This document shows positions 38,410 to 47,009 of a DNA stretch of 64,000 bases, one piece after another (position 1 is the stretch's first letter; each line of letters starts with the position of its first letter). A model generated the notes under the pieces. It searched no databases and was not told where the DNA came from. It saw only the letters and a list, made by a program, of their open reading frames with translations. A program made the translations under genes and the position numbers. The stretch covers positions 124,001 through 188,000 of the forward strand of contig CALWPY010000004.1 of NCBI GenBank assembly GCA_944383545.1, given 5' to 3'. The DNA comes from an uncultured Lachnospiraceae bacterium. GTDB lineage: Bacteria; Bacillota; Clostridia; Lachnospirales; Lachnospiraceae.

Positions 38410-39287
38410 ACATTTTCTCTTATTTTCTTTAACTGCTTTGTTGAACGAATAATCATAAATACTGCCATACCAAGTATAAATACGCAGATAACTCCACCGG
38501 TTGCTCCCGTCATAATCCTGCGAAACAAAGCATCGTCCGAATCCCCAAACTGTGATAACATGGCTGTTTCCAGAGCAAGCATAGATACAAGCGCCGTTGC
38601 CAGATTTATCGCTTTTGCCGCTGACATAACCGGACTTCCCAATTTTTTGTATTTCATAATATTTACCACTGCTATAACAGTTGTATAAAATGTATAAAAT
38701 GCCATAACATAAATAAGATATCCCGCATATTCAAATCCGCGGTTTTCATGAACAACAAGAACAACCATTCCGCCAAGTGCCAGATTCATAAGCATAAGAA
38801 TTATGCCGCACAATCTGTATCTTCTCCACTCCGACCTCAAGTTTTCACCTGCCGTATTTTTATTTACATGCCTGAGCAGTAAAAAGCGCACAACAACAAG
38901 GCTGATATAATATACTGCCAGAGTAATCAGCCACACCGAAGAATAATAAACACCTGTAACAAATTTGAATAATGCATATAATGAATTAATTCCTAAAGAG
39001 CCATAAAGAGATACCTTTGCCTTAAATAGCATATCGGTCAGATATCTGTGTATGTGTTTGTTTTTATGTAGAATTTTTTTGCTTTTTTTAATTGCAGGAA
39101 CAATCCCTATACATAGAATGGTAAGAGAATATGCTGAAAACACATACGAAACATATGCTATCGGCGAATTTTCCCCCGCATATATAAATGTATAAATAAG
39201 TAAAGCCGCAGCAATCGGTACGCTCATAATTATTACCGCCGTGCCCGGAAACAAAAGTCTGTTCAGTATCTTTTTGAAACGCTCCAT
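38406..39287 (-). CDS. Multi-pass membrane protein of unknown function
   Basis: 293 residues with about eight hydrophobic segments spread over the whole length and short loops. The charged loop KKSKKILHKNKHIHRY lies at about 66-82. No motif I recognise. The last four bases overlap the start of the exported nuclease gene, which suggests a joint function, for example in handling DNA at the membrane, but the sequence gives no direct support for that. Confidence 0.65.
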   Translation of the reverse strand: MERFKKILNRLLFPGTAVIIMSVPIAAALLIYTFIYAGENSPIAYVSYVFSAYSLTILCIGIVPAIKKSKKILHKNKHIHRYLTDMLFKAKVSLYGSLGINSLYALFKFVTGVYYSSVWLITLAVYYISLVVVRFLLLRHVNKNTAGENLRSEWRRYRLCGIILMLMNLALGGMVVLVVHENRGFEYAGYLIYVMAFYTFYTTVIAVVNIMKYKKLGSPVMSAAKAINLATALVSMLALETAMLSQFGDSDDALFRRIMTGATGGVICVFILGMAVFMIIRSTKQLKKIRENV

Positions 39288-39370
39288 TCTTTATCCCCCA
39301 TGTTATATTGTATTATATATATTATAACACAGAGATGTTAAAGTTTTGTTAGTTTTTTTCTATTTCTCAG

Positions 39371-40621
39371 CTAACACCAATTTATACGATTTTCAAACAC
39401 TATTTTCTTATCTCCTTTTTCTATTTTCCCAATTTCATAACAATCGTAAAACTGTTTTATATGTTTCATAATATCAGCCTTATCTCTCTGAGAGGCAATT
39501 ATATTAAATCCCACTCCACAGTTAAATGTCCGTAACATTTCTTCATCACTAATGTTTCCTGCATTTCGGATATACCTGAATATATTTAATGTCTTTATCT
39601 TGGATAAATCAATTTTCGCACTTAAACCATCAGGAATTATCCTGCACAAATTACCCTCTATTCCACCACCGGTAATATGAGCCATACCATGTATAACATC
39701 CTTGTCAAAAAGACCTTTGATTGATTTATAATATGGTGTATGCGGTTTCATAATTTGTTCTATAAATGTTAATCCATCTATTTTATCCAGCTTTATTTGA
39801 GGCATTTTATCCATCATAAGACGAATTAAAGAATATCCGTTAGTATGCAAGCCATTTGAAGATATTGCTAAAACAGAATCTCCTTCTTTTACTTGCGAGC
39901 CGTCAATCACTTTTGATTTTTCAACAATACCGGCAATGCTTGAGGTAAGGACATAAACCCCTGACTGCACAACCAGTGGCTGTATGGAGGTTTCCCCTCC
40001 GACAAGTGAACATTCATTTTCTTTGCAGGCTTCTGAAATGCCCTTTACCAGAGTCTTTATAGTATCTTTTTCGGCATTACCGCACACAATCGTATCTAAC
40101 ACTGCCAACGGTCTTGTTCCCATAACCACAATGTCATTTACCAGATGATTAATCATATCATGACAAATTGATTCGGTATAACCATATTCCATTGCAAGCT
40201 TTTGTTTTGAGCCCGGCTCTTCTGATTTTAATACCAGTACCGGATTTTTAATCTCAGGGAAGTTAATATCATACAAAGAAGCGAACTGTCCCAACCCATT
40301 TGACACACGCTTGTCACCTGTCTCAAGAGACTTTGACATTTCCTTCTTAATCATATCCGTATATGTAATATCTATGCCTGCCTTACTGTATGATAACCCT
40401 TCCACGTTTCTTTCAGCACCTGCTAAAATTTCATCTACTGATACCTCTAATATATCTGCCAAATCCATTAATATTTCAATGTTTGGATATGCAGTTCCGT
40501 TCTCCCATTTGGATATTGCCTGAAAAGATACATTTAATTTATCTGCAAGCTGCTGCTGTGTAAGTCCGAGAGTTCTACGTTTGTCCATTATAAAGTTACC
40601 GATTTTAATACTGTTAAGCAT
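39371..40621 (-). CDS. HTH (Cro/C1) domain fused to a full PurM/AIR-synthetase domain
   Basis: 416 residues from the ATG at 40621, with GGAGGTG six bases upstream. Residues 1-65 are a Cro/C1 helix-turn-helix (LGLTQQQLADKLNVSFQAIS, then KWENGTAYPNI). The rest is a complete PurM-type domain: YSKAGIDITYTD, GSKQKLAMEYG, CHDMINHLVNDIVVMGTRPL, LVGGETSIQP, SSNGLHTNGYSLIR, HGMAHITGGGIEGN and RTFNCGVGFNII. Ordinary PurM has about 345 residues and no HTH. It could be a DNA-binding sensor of a purine intermediate or nucleotide, or an enzyme with autoregulation. It is divergent from an AraC gene. Confidence 0.9.
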   Translation of the reverse strand: MLNSIKIGNFIMDKRRTLGLTQQQLADKLNVSFQAISKWENGTAYPNIEILMDLADILEVSVDEILAGAERNVEGLSYSKAGIDITYTDMIKKEMSKSLETGDKRVSNGLGQFASLYDINFPEIKNPVLVLKSEEPGSKQKLAMEYGYTESICHDMINHLVNDIVVMGTRPLAVLDTIVCGNAEKDTIKTLVKGISEACKENECSLVGGETSIQPLVVQSGVYVLTSSIAGIVEKSKVIDGSQVKEGDSVLAISSNGLHTNGYSLIRLMMDKMPQIKLDKIDGLTFIEQIMKPHTPYYKSIKGLFDKDVIHGMAHITGGGIEGNLCRIIPDGLSAKIDLSKIKTLNIFRYIRNAGNISDEEMLRTFNCGVGFNIIASQRDKADIMKHIKQFYDCYEIGKIEKGDKKIVFENRINWC

Positions 40622-40645
40622 ATAACACACCTCCGTTTTTTCTTT

Positions 40646-40687
40646 ATAATAACGTCATCAAGCCTTTTTCACAATAACCTCACAATA
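40646..40687 (-). promoter_or_regulatory. Promoter and direct-repeat operator of the HTH-PurM gene
   Basis: Minus strand TTGTGA (40669-40674) and TATTAT (40646-40651) with 17 bases between. TATTGTGA occurs twice (40669-40676 and 40680-40687), as direct repeats exactly 11 bases apart, one helical turn, and the first overlaps the -35 box. This is the layout of a regulator site, for AraC or the HTH-PurM protein itself. Confidence 0.6.
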
Positions 40688-40835
40688 GAATTTATCGGTC
40701 AGATTCAACCATGAGTTGAGTTTGTCTTTATGCCGGCTTTTGTCTGTCATATATATGTTTCAAAATAATTGCTACAATATCAGGTTCATGATATATTTTA
40801 TATATAAGTTTCTTTTCACGAAATGGGGGCTGTAT

Positions 40836-41606
40836 ATGGAATTTCAAAAAGAATGGTATAAGCAGGAGACACGGGAAAGTGAAGAAAACAACCTTCATCG
40901 TCCGGCAAATGAAGAATATGCATTTTATCATGCCGTAAGCACAGGAGATATTGATACAGTACGACTGAACTGTGAGCAAAACAGATTTACCGATTTAGAT
41001 GGTGTAGGCAAACTTTCACGTGATAATCTTACCAATCTCAAATATCACTTTGTTATTACCGCCGCCTTAATTACCAGAGCATGCAAAGAAGCAGGAATGG
41101 AAGCAGAACAGGCATATCGACTGAGTGACTTTTATATCTTAAAACTGGATACCGCCCATACGACGCAGGCAGTCTCTGCCCTTCATGATCAAATGGTCTT
41201 AGATTTCACCGGAAAAATGCGTCTGTTACAAAATGGCACCACCTCCAAACCAATAACCGCATGTATAGACTATATTTACGCTCATATAAAGGAAAGGATT
41301 ACAATTGAAGACCTGGCAGCATATACTAATATGTCTTCAAACTATCTCTCCCGGCTATTTAAAAAAGAGGTCGGAATATCGATTAGTGACTACATTCGTG
41401 AAAAAAAGATTGAGAAATCACAAAATCTGCTAAAGTATTGTGACTATAGTCTGGTTGAAATTGCAAATTATCTGTCTTTTTCTTCCCAAAGTCACTTTAT
41501 ACAAGTCTTTAAACAGTTTGTAGGAATGACCCCAAAGAAGTATCGTGACCTGTATTACTGTACCAGTTGGACCGTTACATATGAAAAAAAGGACACTGTC
41601 GACTGA
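40836..41606 (+). CDS. AraC-family transcriptional regulator
   Basis: 256 residues from the ATG at 40836, with GGGGGC six bases upstream; the frame is open 40 codons further but that stretch reads as non-family sequence. The N-terminal ~150 residues are a helical domain (NEEYAFYHAVSTGDIDTVRL, then KYHFVITAALITRACKEAG), common in clostridial AraC proteins. The last 100 hold two HTH motifs: ITIEDLAAYTNMSSNYLSRL and YSLVEIANYLSFSSQSHFIQ, ending in the VGMTPKKYRD signature. It is divergent from the HTH-PurM gene, its possible target. Confidence 0.92.
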   Translation: MEFQKEWYKQETRESEENNLHRPANEEYAFYHAVSTGDIDTVRLNCEQNRFTDLDGVGKLSRDNLTNLKYHFVITAALITRACKEAGMEAEQAYRLSDFYILKLDTAHTTQAVSALHDQMVLDFTGKMRLLQNGTTSKPITACIDYIYAHIKERITIEDLAAYTNMSSNYLSRLFKKEVGISISDYIREKKIEKSQNLLKYCDYSLVEIANYLSFSSQSHFIQVFKQFVGMTPKKYRDLYYCTSWTVTYEKKDTVD

Positions 41607-41621
41607 AAACAGTGTCCTTTT
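41586..41621. terminator. Bidirectional terminator between the AraC gene and the GH16 gene
   Basis: AAAAAGGACACTGT (41586-41599) pairs with ACAGTGTCCTTTT (41609-41621). The AraC stop codon (41604-41606) lies in the loop. U tracts follow on both strands, so it would stop both the plus-strand araC transcript and the minus-strand transcript of the GH16 gene that ends at 41660. Confidence 0.88.
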
Positions 41622-41659
41622 CTATTTACCCCCGTATTGTCTGATTAATTACAGACATT

Positions 41660-44600
41660 TTATTGATTTTTAACCAACTTGAAATTTTCCAGAGTAATTA
41701 TGGATGCAGGAGTTTCAACAGGAGCCCCTGTACTATCATCCACTATCTGTCCCATTCCTACCTGAATATAAGCATCTGTATCAGTCGGATGCTCACCCGT
41801 AGTAATTGTCATAGTAATTTCCTGCGGTATATTTGCTTCCAATGAAACATTTCCGCCGCCATACCAATTAGCATTTGTACTATCCATGCTGCTTACTTTA
41901 ATACTGCGCGAAACATCAGAGGTTGCAGTAAATGTTAATGTATAGCTTGCACCCTGCTCTAAAGTAATACCACTTTGCTTTAACTGGATATTCCAATCAT
42001 AACTTCCGACATTGGTTATTGCAAATATTGATTTTCCGTCCGCAAAGCTTGCAGTTGCAGATGCAGCAGAATCAACATAAGATGACCATCCTGTCTCTCC
42101 TTCTGAAAAATCTCCATTCGTTAATAAATTATCATCCTGTGATGCAGTTGCATCCACCTTCTTTAAACTAAAGCCTGACAACCTAATGGTTGAAGCCGGA
42201 GTATCACCTGATGCCATCTTGCCCATTGAAACTGTCATTGATGAATTGACATCTGTACTGTTTGACATAGTAAATGTGACAGCTATCTCCTTCGGCGTAT
42301 TTGCTTCCAGCTCAACGCTTTCTCCATAATACCAGTCATAACTTGAGCTCATAAAATCCCATTTAATGCTTCTCGCCACAGTTGATTCAGCAATGAACTT
42401 TAATTCATAATTGCATCCCTGCTCTAATTGAATTCCTTCCTGCTTTAACTGGATATCCCAATCATTTACACCAACATCTCCAATCGTCCATACTGAAGTT
42501 CCGTTTTCAACTGCAACAGAACTTCCAGCATTCACGCTCATAGTCCAGTTATTTGCCGCATCACTAAAGGTGGTATCCTTTAACAATTCCTCTCCTACAG
42601 GCTTTGTAGTAACTGCAGGCGGCTCAATTTTTTCCAGCACAATGTTATCAATACAGATTCTATGCTGATTAGTAATCTGAACATTGCCAACTGCACCCAT
42701 GGAAATACTTAGGATGGAATGTAAATCTGTAGGCTCTGTCATCTGGAATTCCAGAGAATAGTTCTGGTAAGCATCCGTGAGGTCTACTATCTTCTCACCT
42801 GAATATGGTGTCCAGTCTTCTCCGCCGGAATCATTCGTATGAACAGAACCGTCTCTTTGAATTGCAAACATTAACTGTCTGTTAATGCTTGACTTTGCAT
42901 CAAAGCTTAATCGGTACCACTGTCCGTTTTCCAGTTCTACATTATTCTGCTTTAACTGGATTTTCCATGCCGCATCACCGGTATTATTAATTGTAAAATC
43001 AATCGCATTGTCTTCAGTTAAGCTGTCCACCACATAAGTTGCTGAGGCAGAACCATCTACGAATGGCTCGTAACCAGCAAGCCCTGCTGAAAAGCTTCCG
43101 TTCTTAATTAAGCTGTCCTCATCAATTCGTACATTATCCAGGTAGTATGTTCCCGGTTGTGAAAAGATAAATTCCAGATTCTTACTGTTTGCTGATTCTG
43201 CAGTAAACTTGTAAGTATTACCTGTCTGTACTTCCCCTGTTAAATTTACTGAATATGAAGCCTGCCCTGCTACAACGACATCCACTGATGTTCCTGCAGT
43301 TCCCTGTATGTCATAGCTTAATGCATACTCTCCTCCGTCTGTCATAGCCAAATCACTCTGTGAAATCACCACCGTGTTACCTGATGTAACTCCTTCTGGA
43401 ATTACTACCTTTAACCTTCTTCCGTCCGCAAGATTCGTAACGGAAATATCTGCATTTGCTCCATTTTCGATATCCCAGTATTCCGTGCGGCCCTCACCTT
43501 CCTGAAATCCGCCATTATATACATAGTTACCATCTGCAAGCATTACTTTTTTACCGTCATCAACAATTTCCTGATAATCTGTCATCTTAAGAGTTACATT
43601 GCTAATCGAAATACCTGCTGCCGACTCATTTTTTCCCATGTTGAATTCCAAACGGCCATTTGCATCATCTTCATCTGTCATGGAGAAAACATAAGTATAA
43701 GTCTGTTTGGTCGTTGTTAAATCAACTGTTGTATCCGGCATATAACGCTGCCATGAGCGGTCAGGTGCCGATACATCTACAATCATTGTTCTTGGTGAAT
43801 CCGCATAAGCATCAAATGTCAGGGTATAAGTTCCTCCCTTTTTCAGTGGGAGATTAGGCTGCACTAATTGAATACTATGGTTTTCAGTTCCCGTGCTTTC
43901 TGTTGAAACAAAAATCTGGTTTTGACTGATTGCAGCTGCTCCGGTGCCTCCTGCTGCCTGAAGGAAAATCCAGTCTTCATCATCCTCCAAATCCTCAGCT
44001 ACTGCAAAGTCACCATTTACAATATAATTGCCATTTGCATCCGGGTCTCGGAGTATTACCTCTTTTTCCGGTTTTGTAACATTTTCATCATAACTGTCTT
44101 TCTGATATACACGAACATAATCAATTTCATATGCAGCATTTTCAAAATCAGTTGTTTCATCCGGATATCCTACCCAGCTGCCGCCGACTGCAAGATTAAG
44201 TATCATATAAAACGGCTGGTCGAACGGTGCAGGATATGTAATTTCGCCCTGTCCCTCTGTAGCAGAATACCAGTCGTCTGCCGTATGGAATAAAACTCCA
44301 TCTACATACCAGTTAATTCTTCCCGGCTCCCATTCTACGGCAAAGGTATGATATTCATCAGAAAAGCTTCCATCATCTAATGTATATGTTCCCTGGGTTT
44401 CCCTATGCGGATTACCATAGTGAATAGTTCCGTATGTCGTATCGGTATCACTGCCGTGTACCTCCATAATATCAATCTCACCACATCTCGGCCACTGTCC
44501 ATATACGTTTTCATCAGATGCCATTAACCAGAATGCCGGCAGATATCCCTGCCCTTCAGGGACCTTTACTCTCGCCTCAAATAAACCATATGTGAAATCA

Positions 44601-45613
44601 TGCTTTCCCTGAGTATTAATTCTTCCTGAAGTATAGGAAGTACTTCCGTCATCATTCACGGTCTTTATAGGTTTAATTACCAGTCTGCCGTCTTCCAAAT
44701 AAATATTTTCAGAAGAATCAACATATTCCTGCCATTCAGCATTTACCCAGCCCGGGGCATGTAATTCTACATTCCAGTCATCTCTATTTAGTTCCGTTCC
44801 GTCAAATTCATCCTGCCAGATTAAGGAATATCCGTCATAGGATAAGCGGTCTTCTGTTTCTTCCTGCTCATAATATGTAAGTTGGGCGGTCAATGTCACT
44901 GTTTTGCCGTCAATCAATATATTGCTTTCAGTATTAACTGTCTTTTCCTCAGATGCTCCGTCACCCGATTCTGCTGCCATTACACCGGTCCCATTCACCT
45001 GACACATAGAGCCTGCTAATAACACAGCCAAAATGAATGATAATATCTTTTTACCTTTTTCCTTTCTCTTCTTACCTAAGAATACTAAAGCCGCCAGACT
45101 TAATACCCCTGCAAATAAGATTAATTCCGGTAAGAAGGAATCCCCCGTTACTGGTCCTTTTCCATTATCATCTGTACCATCCGCACTGTTTGTACCATTT
45201 GTACCTTCTGTTCCATCTGTATCATTCGTATCGTCGTCTACCTGTGTGTCTCCCGGAACAGAGATTTCCGAATCTTCCTTTGCCATAGTAATTGTTACTT
45301 CTTTTGTTTCACCTGAAGCCAGTTCCGAAATATCATATGTCCACCTGGCAGAATATTTTTCTCCTGAATTTTCCACATCTGCCAAATAACCGTCCGGAAC
45401 ATTACCGCTTACCACGGCATCCTTAATGTCATTATTCGTAACATTAGTTATCACAATTATCTCTTTAATTGTTTCATCACCGGTATACTCCGATTTATCT
45501 GTGTTAATCTGCATTTCCGGTGCCATTTCAGCGGCAAAAGTCACTACGTAAATTGGTAGCATACACATGATTATCGCCAGTATTCCTGCCGCTATTTTGC
45601 TTCTTCTAAGCAT
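41660..45613 (-). CDS. Large GH16 beta-glucanase with five carbohydrate-binding-like modules and internal sorting signal
   Basis: 1317 residues. Order: signal peptide (1-28); an outer beta-sandwich domain (about 30-112); an Asp/Thr/Asn/Gly-rich linker; GPVTGD, a hydrophobic stretch and KKRKEK (154-187), like a degenerate sorting signal; a second signal-peptide-like segment (188-214); a GH16 domain (about 262-505) with the catalytic motif EIDIME at 379-384; then five jelly-roll modules of about 150 residues, each opening NGDF, NGGF, NGSF, DTTF or NGDF. GH16 enzymes cut beta-1,3 or mixed-linkage glucans (laminarin, lichenan, cereal beta-glucan). Substrate undetermined. It lies between terminators as a single-gene unit. 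Confidence 0.92.
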   Translation of the reverse strand: MLRRSKIAAGILAIIMCMLPIYVVTFAAEMAPEMQINTDKSEYTGDETIKEIIVITNVTNNDIKDAVVSGNVPDGYLADVENSGEKYSARWTYDISELASGETKEVTITMAKEDSEISVPGDTQVDDDTNDTDGTEGTNGTNSADGTDDNGKGPVTGDSFLPELILFAGVLSLAALVFLGKKRKEKGKKILSFILAVLLAGSMCQVNGTGVMAAESGDGASEEKTVNTESNILIDGKTVTLTAQLTYYEQEETEDRLSYDGYSLIWQDEFDGTELNRDDWNVELHAPGWVNAEWQEYVDSSENIYLEDGRLVIKPIKTVNDDGSTSYTSGRINTQGKHDFTYGLFEARVKVPEGQGYLPAFWLMASDENVYGQWPRCGEIDIMEVHGSDTDTTYGTIHYGNPHRETQGTYTLDDGSFSDEYHTFAVEWEPGRINWYVDGVLFHTADDWYSATEGQGEITYPAPFDQPFYMILNLAVGGSWVGYPDETTDFENAAYEIDYVRVYQKDSYDENVTKPEKEVILRDPDANGNYIVNGDFAVAEDLEDDEDWIFLQAAGGTGAAAISQNQIFVSTESTGTENHSIQLVQPNLPLKKGGTYTLTFDAYADSPRTMIVDVSAPDRSWQRYMPDTTVDLTTTKQTYTYVFSMTDEDDANGRLEFNMGKNESAAGISISNVTLKMTDYQEIVDDGKKVMLADGNYVYNGGFQEGEGRTEYWDIENGANADISVTNLADGRRLKVVIPEGVTSGNTVVISQSDLAMTDGGEYALSYDIQGTAGTSVDVVVAGQASYSVNLTGEVQTGNTYKFTAESANSKNLEFIFSQPGTYYLDNVRIDEDSLIKNGSFSAGLAGYEPFVDGSASATYVVDSLTEDNAIDFTINNTGDAAWKIQLKQNNVELENGQWYRLSFDAKSSINRQLMFAIQRDGSVHTNDSGGEDWTPYSGEKIVDLTDAYQNYSLEFQMTEPTDLHSILSISMGAVGNVQITNQHRICIDNIVLEKIEPPAVTTKPVGEELLKDTTFSDAANNWTMSVNAGSSVAVENGTSVWTIGDVGVNDWDIQLKQEGIQLEQGCNYELKFIAESTVARSIKWDFMSSSYDWYYGESVELEANTPKEIAVTFTMSNSTDVNSSMTVSMGKMASGDTPASTIRLSGFSLKKVDATASQDDNLLTNGDFSEGETGWSSYVDSAASATASFADGKSIFAITNVGSYDWNIQLKQSGITLEQGASYTLTFTATSDVSRSIKVSSMDSTNANWYGGGNVSLEANIPQEITMTITTGEHPTDTDAYIQVGMGQIVDDSTGAPVETPASIITLENFKLVKNQ

Positions 45614-45620
45614 TATTTTA

Positions 45621-45720
45621 CCCTCCTTATACCTTTTAATTACATGGTCACAAGCCTTCTAATTGAAATTATAAGTATAAAAGGAGGGCAGATATATCAT
45701 TTCCTAATTAAAAATGTCAA
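45621..45720 (-). promoter_or_regulatory. GH16 promoter and ribosome-site-sequestering leader
   Basis: Minus strand TTGACA (45715-45720) and ATATAT (45692-45697), 17 bases apart, give a plausible promoter; the -35 box lies inside the rtcB terminator stem. Downstream, CCCTCCTTTTATAC (45675-45688) can pair with GTATAAGGAGGG (45621-45632), the latter being the GH16 ribosome binding site, with two bulged bases. An inner A/T stem extends the hairpin. Confidence 0.5.
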
Positions 45721-45736
45721 ATTCATGACATTTTAA
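45705..45736 (-). terminator. Terminator of the rtcB transcript
   Basis: AAAATGTCA (45711-45719) and TGACATTTT (45726-45734) form a perfect 9-base stem with a 6-base loop. On the minus strand it is followed by TTAATTAGG after four stem Ts. It lies 12 bases after the rtcB stop. Confidence 0.75.
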
Positions 45737-45745
45737 TATTAACTT

Positions 45746-46978
45746 TTATTTCTTCTTCCACGGCACATCATCACCGGATGCCTTAAAGTTATACACAGGC
45801 TTCATAATGTCAATTATATCCACTGAATCACTGATAACCTCAATTATATCCTCAAGTGATTTATATGCCATAGGCGCCTCGTCTATTGTCTTCTCATTTA
45901 CAGAGGTAGTATATATACCCTTCATGGATTCTTTATATGTCTCCATATTAAGAGCTTCCTTTGCTTTAGCACGGGACATTACTCTTCCTGCGCCATGAGG
46001 TGCGGAATAATTCCACTCAGGATTTCCTTTCCCTACCGCTATGACAGAGCCGTCCCTCATATTGATTGGAATTAAGACTTTCTCTCCTTTATGTGCTGCA
46101 ATCGCACCTTTTCTTAAAATCATTTCATCCGTATCAATATAGTTATGAATGGTATGAAAGCCTCCCTCACCCGTCATACCTGTTCTGTCCAATATTATTT
46201 CCGCCATTCTCTCCCTGCTTCTTTTTGCAAAACGCTGGCATATTTCCACATCATGGAGATAGTCCAAAAGGAATGTTCCGTAGAGCCAGCAGATATCCTC
46301 AGGCACTAAAAGATTCTGTGCTTCAAAACTGTTCTTAAGCTCCTTTAAGGCTGTCTGTATCTCGCTTCTTCGCCCCTCTTCCTTATAGGTATTAATAAGC
46401 TCATCACGCTTTTTAAAGTACTCCTCTTTTCCCATATGTAAATCCACCGCAAGCTGCTGATATATTTCAGCTACCTGCTTTCCGAGATTACGGCTTCCCG
46501 AATGAATTATTAAATAAAATGTGCCGTCCTTCGCCTTATCAATTTCTATAAAATGGTTTCCTCCTCCAAGCGTACCAAGAGACCTCTCAAGTCTTCTGGT
46601 ATCTCTCAAGGAACGGTAGCAGCGAAGCTCTGTTAAATCAAACCTCTCCATACGCCCCTCCCATACGCTCTTCCCGGAAGGAATATAATGGCACACCTCA
46701 TCAATCTTTTCAAAATCCATTTCCTTATCAGAAAGCTTCACGGTATACATTCCGCATCCTATATCCACTCCGACAATATTCGGACATGCTCTGTCCGATA
46801 CTGTCATTGTCGTACCTATTGTACAGCCCTTTCCCTCATGCACATCAGGCATGATTCTGATTTTTGCTCCTTCTGTAAGAGCGTAGTCGCACATTCTGCG
46901 AATCTGCTCTATTGCGCCCTCCTCTATGACCTTTGCATAGCAGACGGCTGTATTTACTTTACCCTTTATTTCAAACAT
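45746..46978 (-). CDS. rtcB: RtcB-family RNA ligase
   Basis: 410 residues from the ATG at 46978, which has GGAAAGGA eight bases upstream; the frame runs on to 47038 but overlaps the upstream gene. The catalytic set is complete: MPDVHEGKGCTIG, VGVDIGCGMY (metal-binding Cys), GTLGGGNHFIEI, IIHSGSRNLG, SAPHGAGRVMSRAKA (guanylylated His) and a C-terminal DIMKPVYNFKA. RtcB joins 2',3'-cyclic-phosphate ends to 5'-OH ends with GTP. It follows the TROVE-like gene by 31 bases, an association known for Ro/Rsr proteins. Likely role: repair or processing of cleaved RNA. Confidence 0.95.
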   Translation of the reverse strand: MFEIKGKVNTAVCYAKVIEEGAIEQIRRMCDYALTEGAKIRIMPDVHEGKGCTIGTTMTVSDRACPNIVGVDIGCGMYTVKLSDKEMDFEKIDEVCHYIPSGKSVWEGRMERFDLTELRCYRSLRDTRRLERSLGTLGGGNHFIEIDKAKDGTFYLIIHSGSRNLGKQVAEIYQQLAVDLHMGKEEYFKKRDELINTYKEEGRRSEIQTALKELKNSFEAQNLLVPEDICWLYGTFLLDYLHDVEICQRFAKRSRERMAEIILDRTGMTGEGGFHTIHNYIDTDEMILRKGAIAAHKGEKVLIPINMRDGSVIAVGKGNPEWNYSAPHGAGRVMSRAKAKEALNMETYKESMKGIYTTSVNEKTIDEAPMAYKSLEDIIEVISDSVDIIDIMKPVYNFKASGDDVPWKKK

Positions 46979-47009
46979 ATTATCAATCCTTTCCAACTTA
47001 ATCGGAGCA

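Noticed and set aside
40716-40835. 40-codon extension of the first AraC protein
   Set aside because: Sequence is hydrophobic and unlike the family, and the ATG at 40836 has a good GGGGG site.
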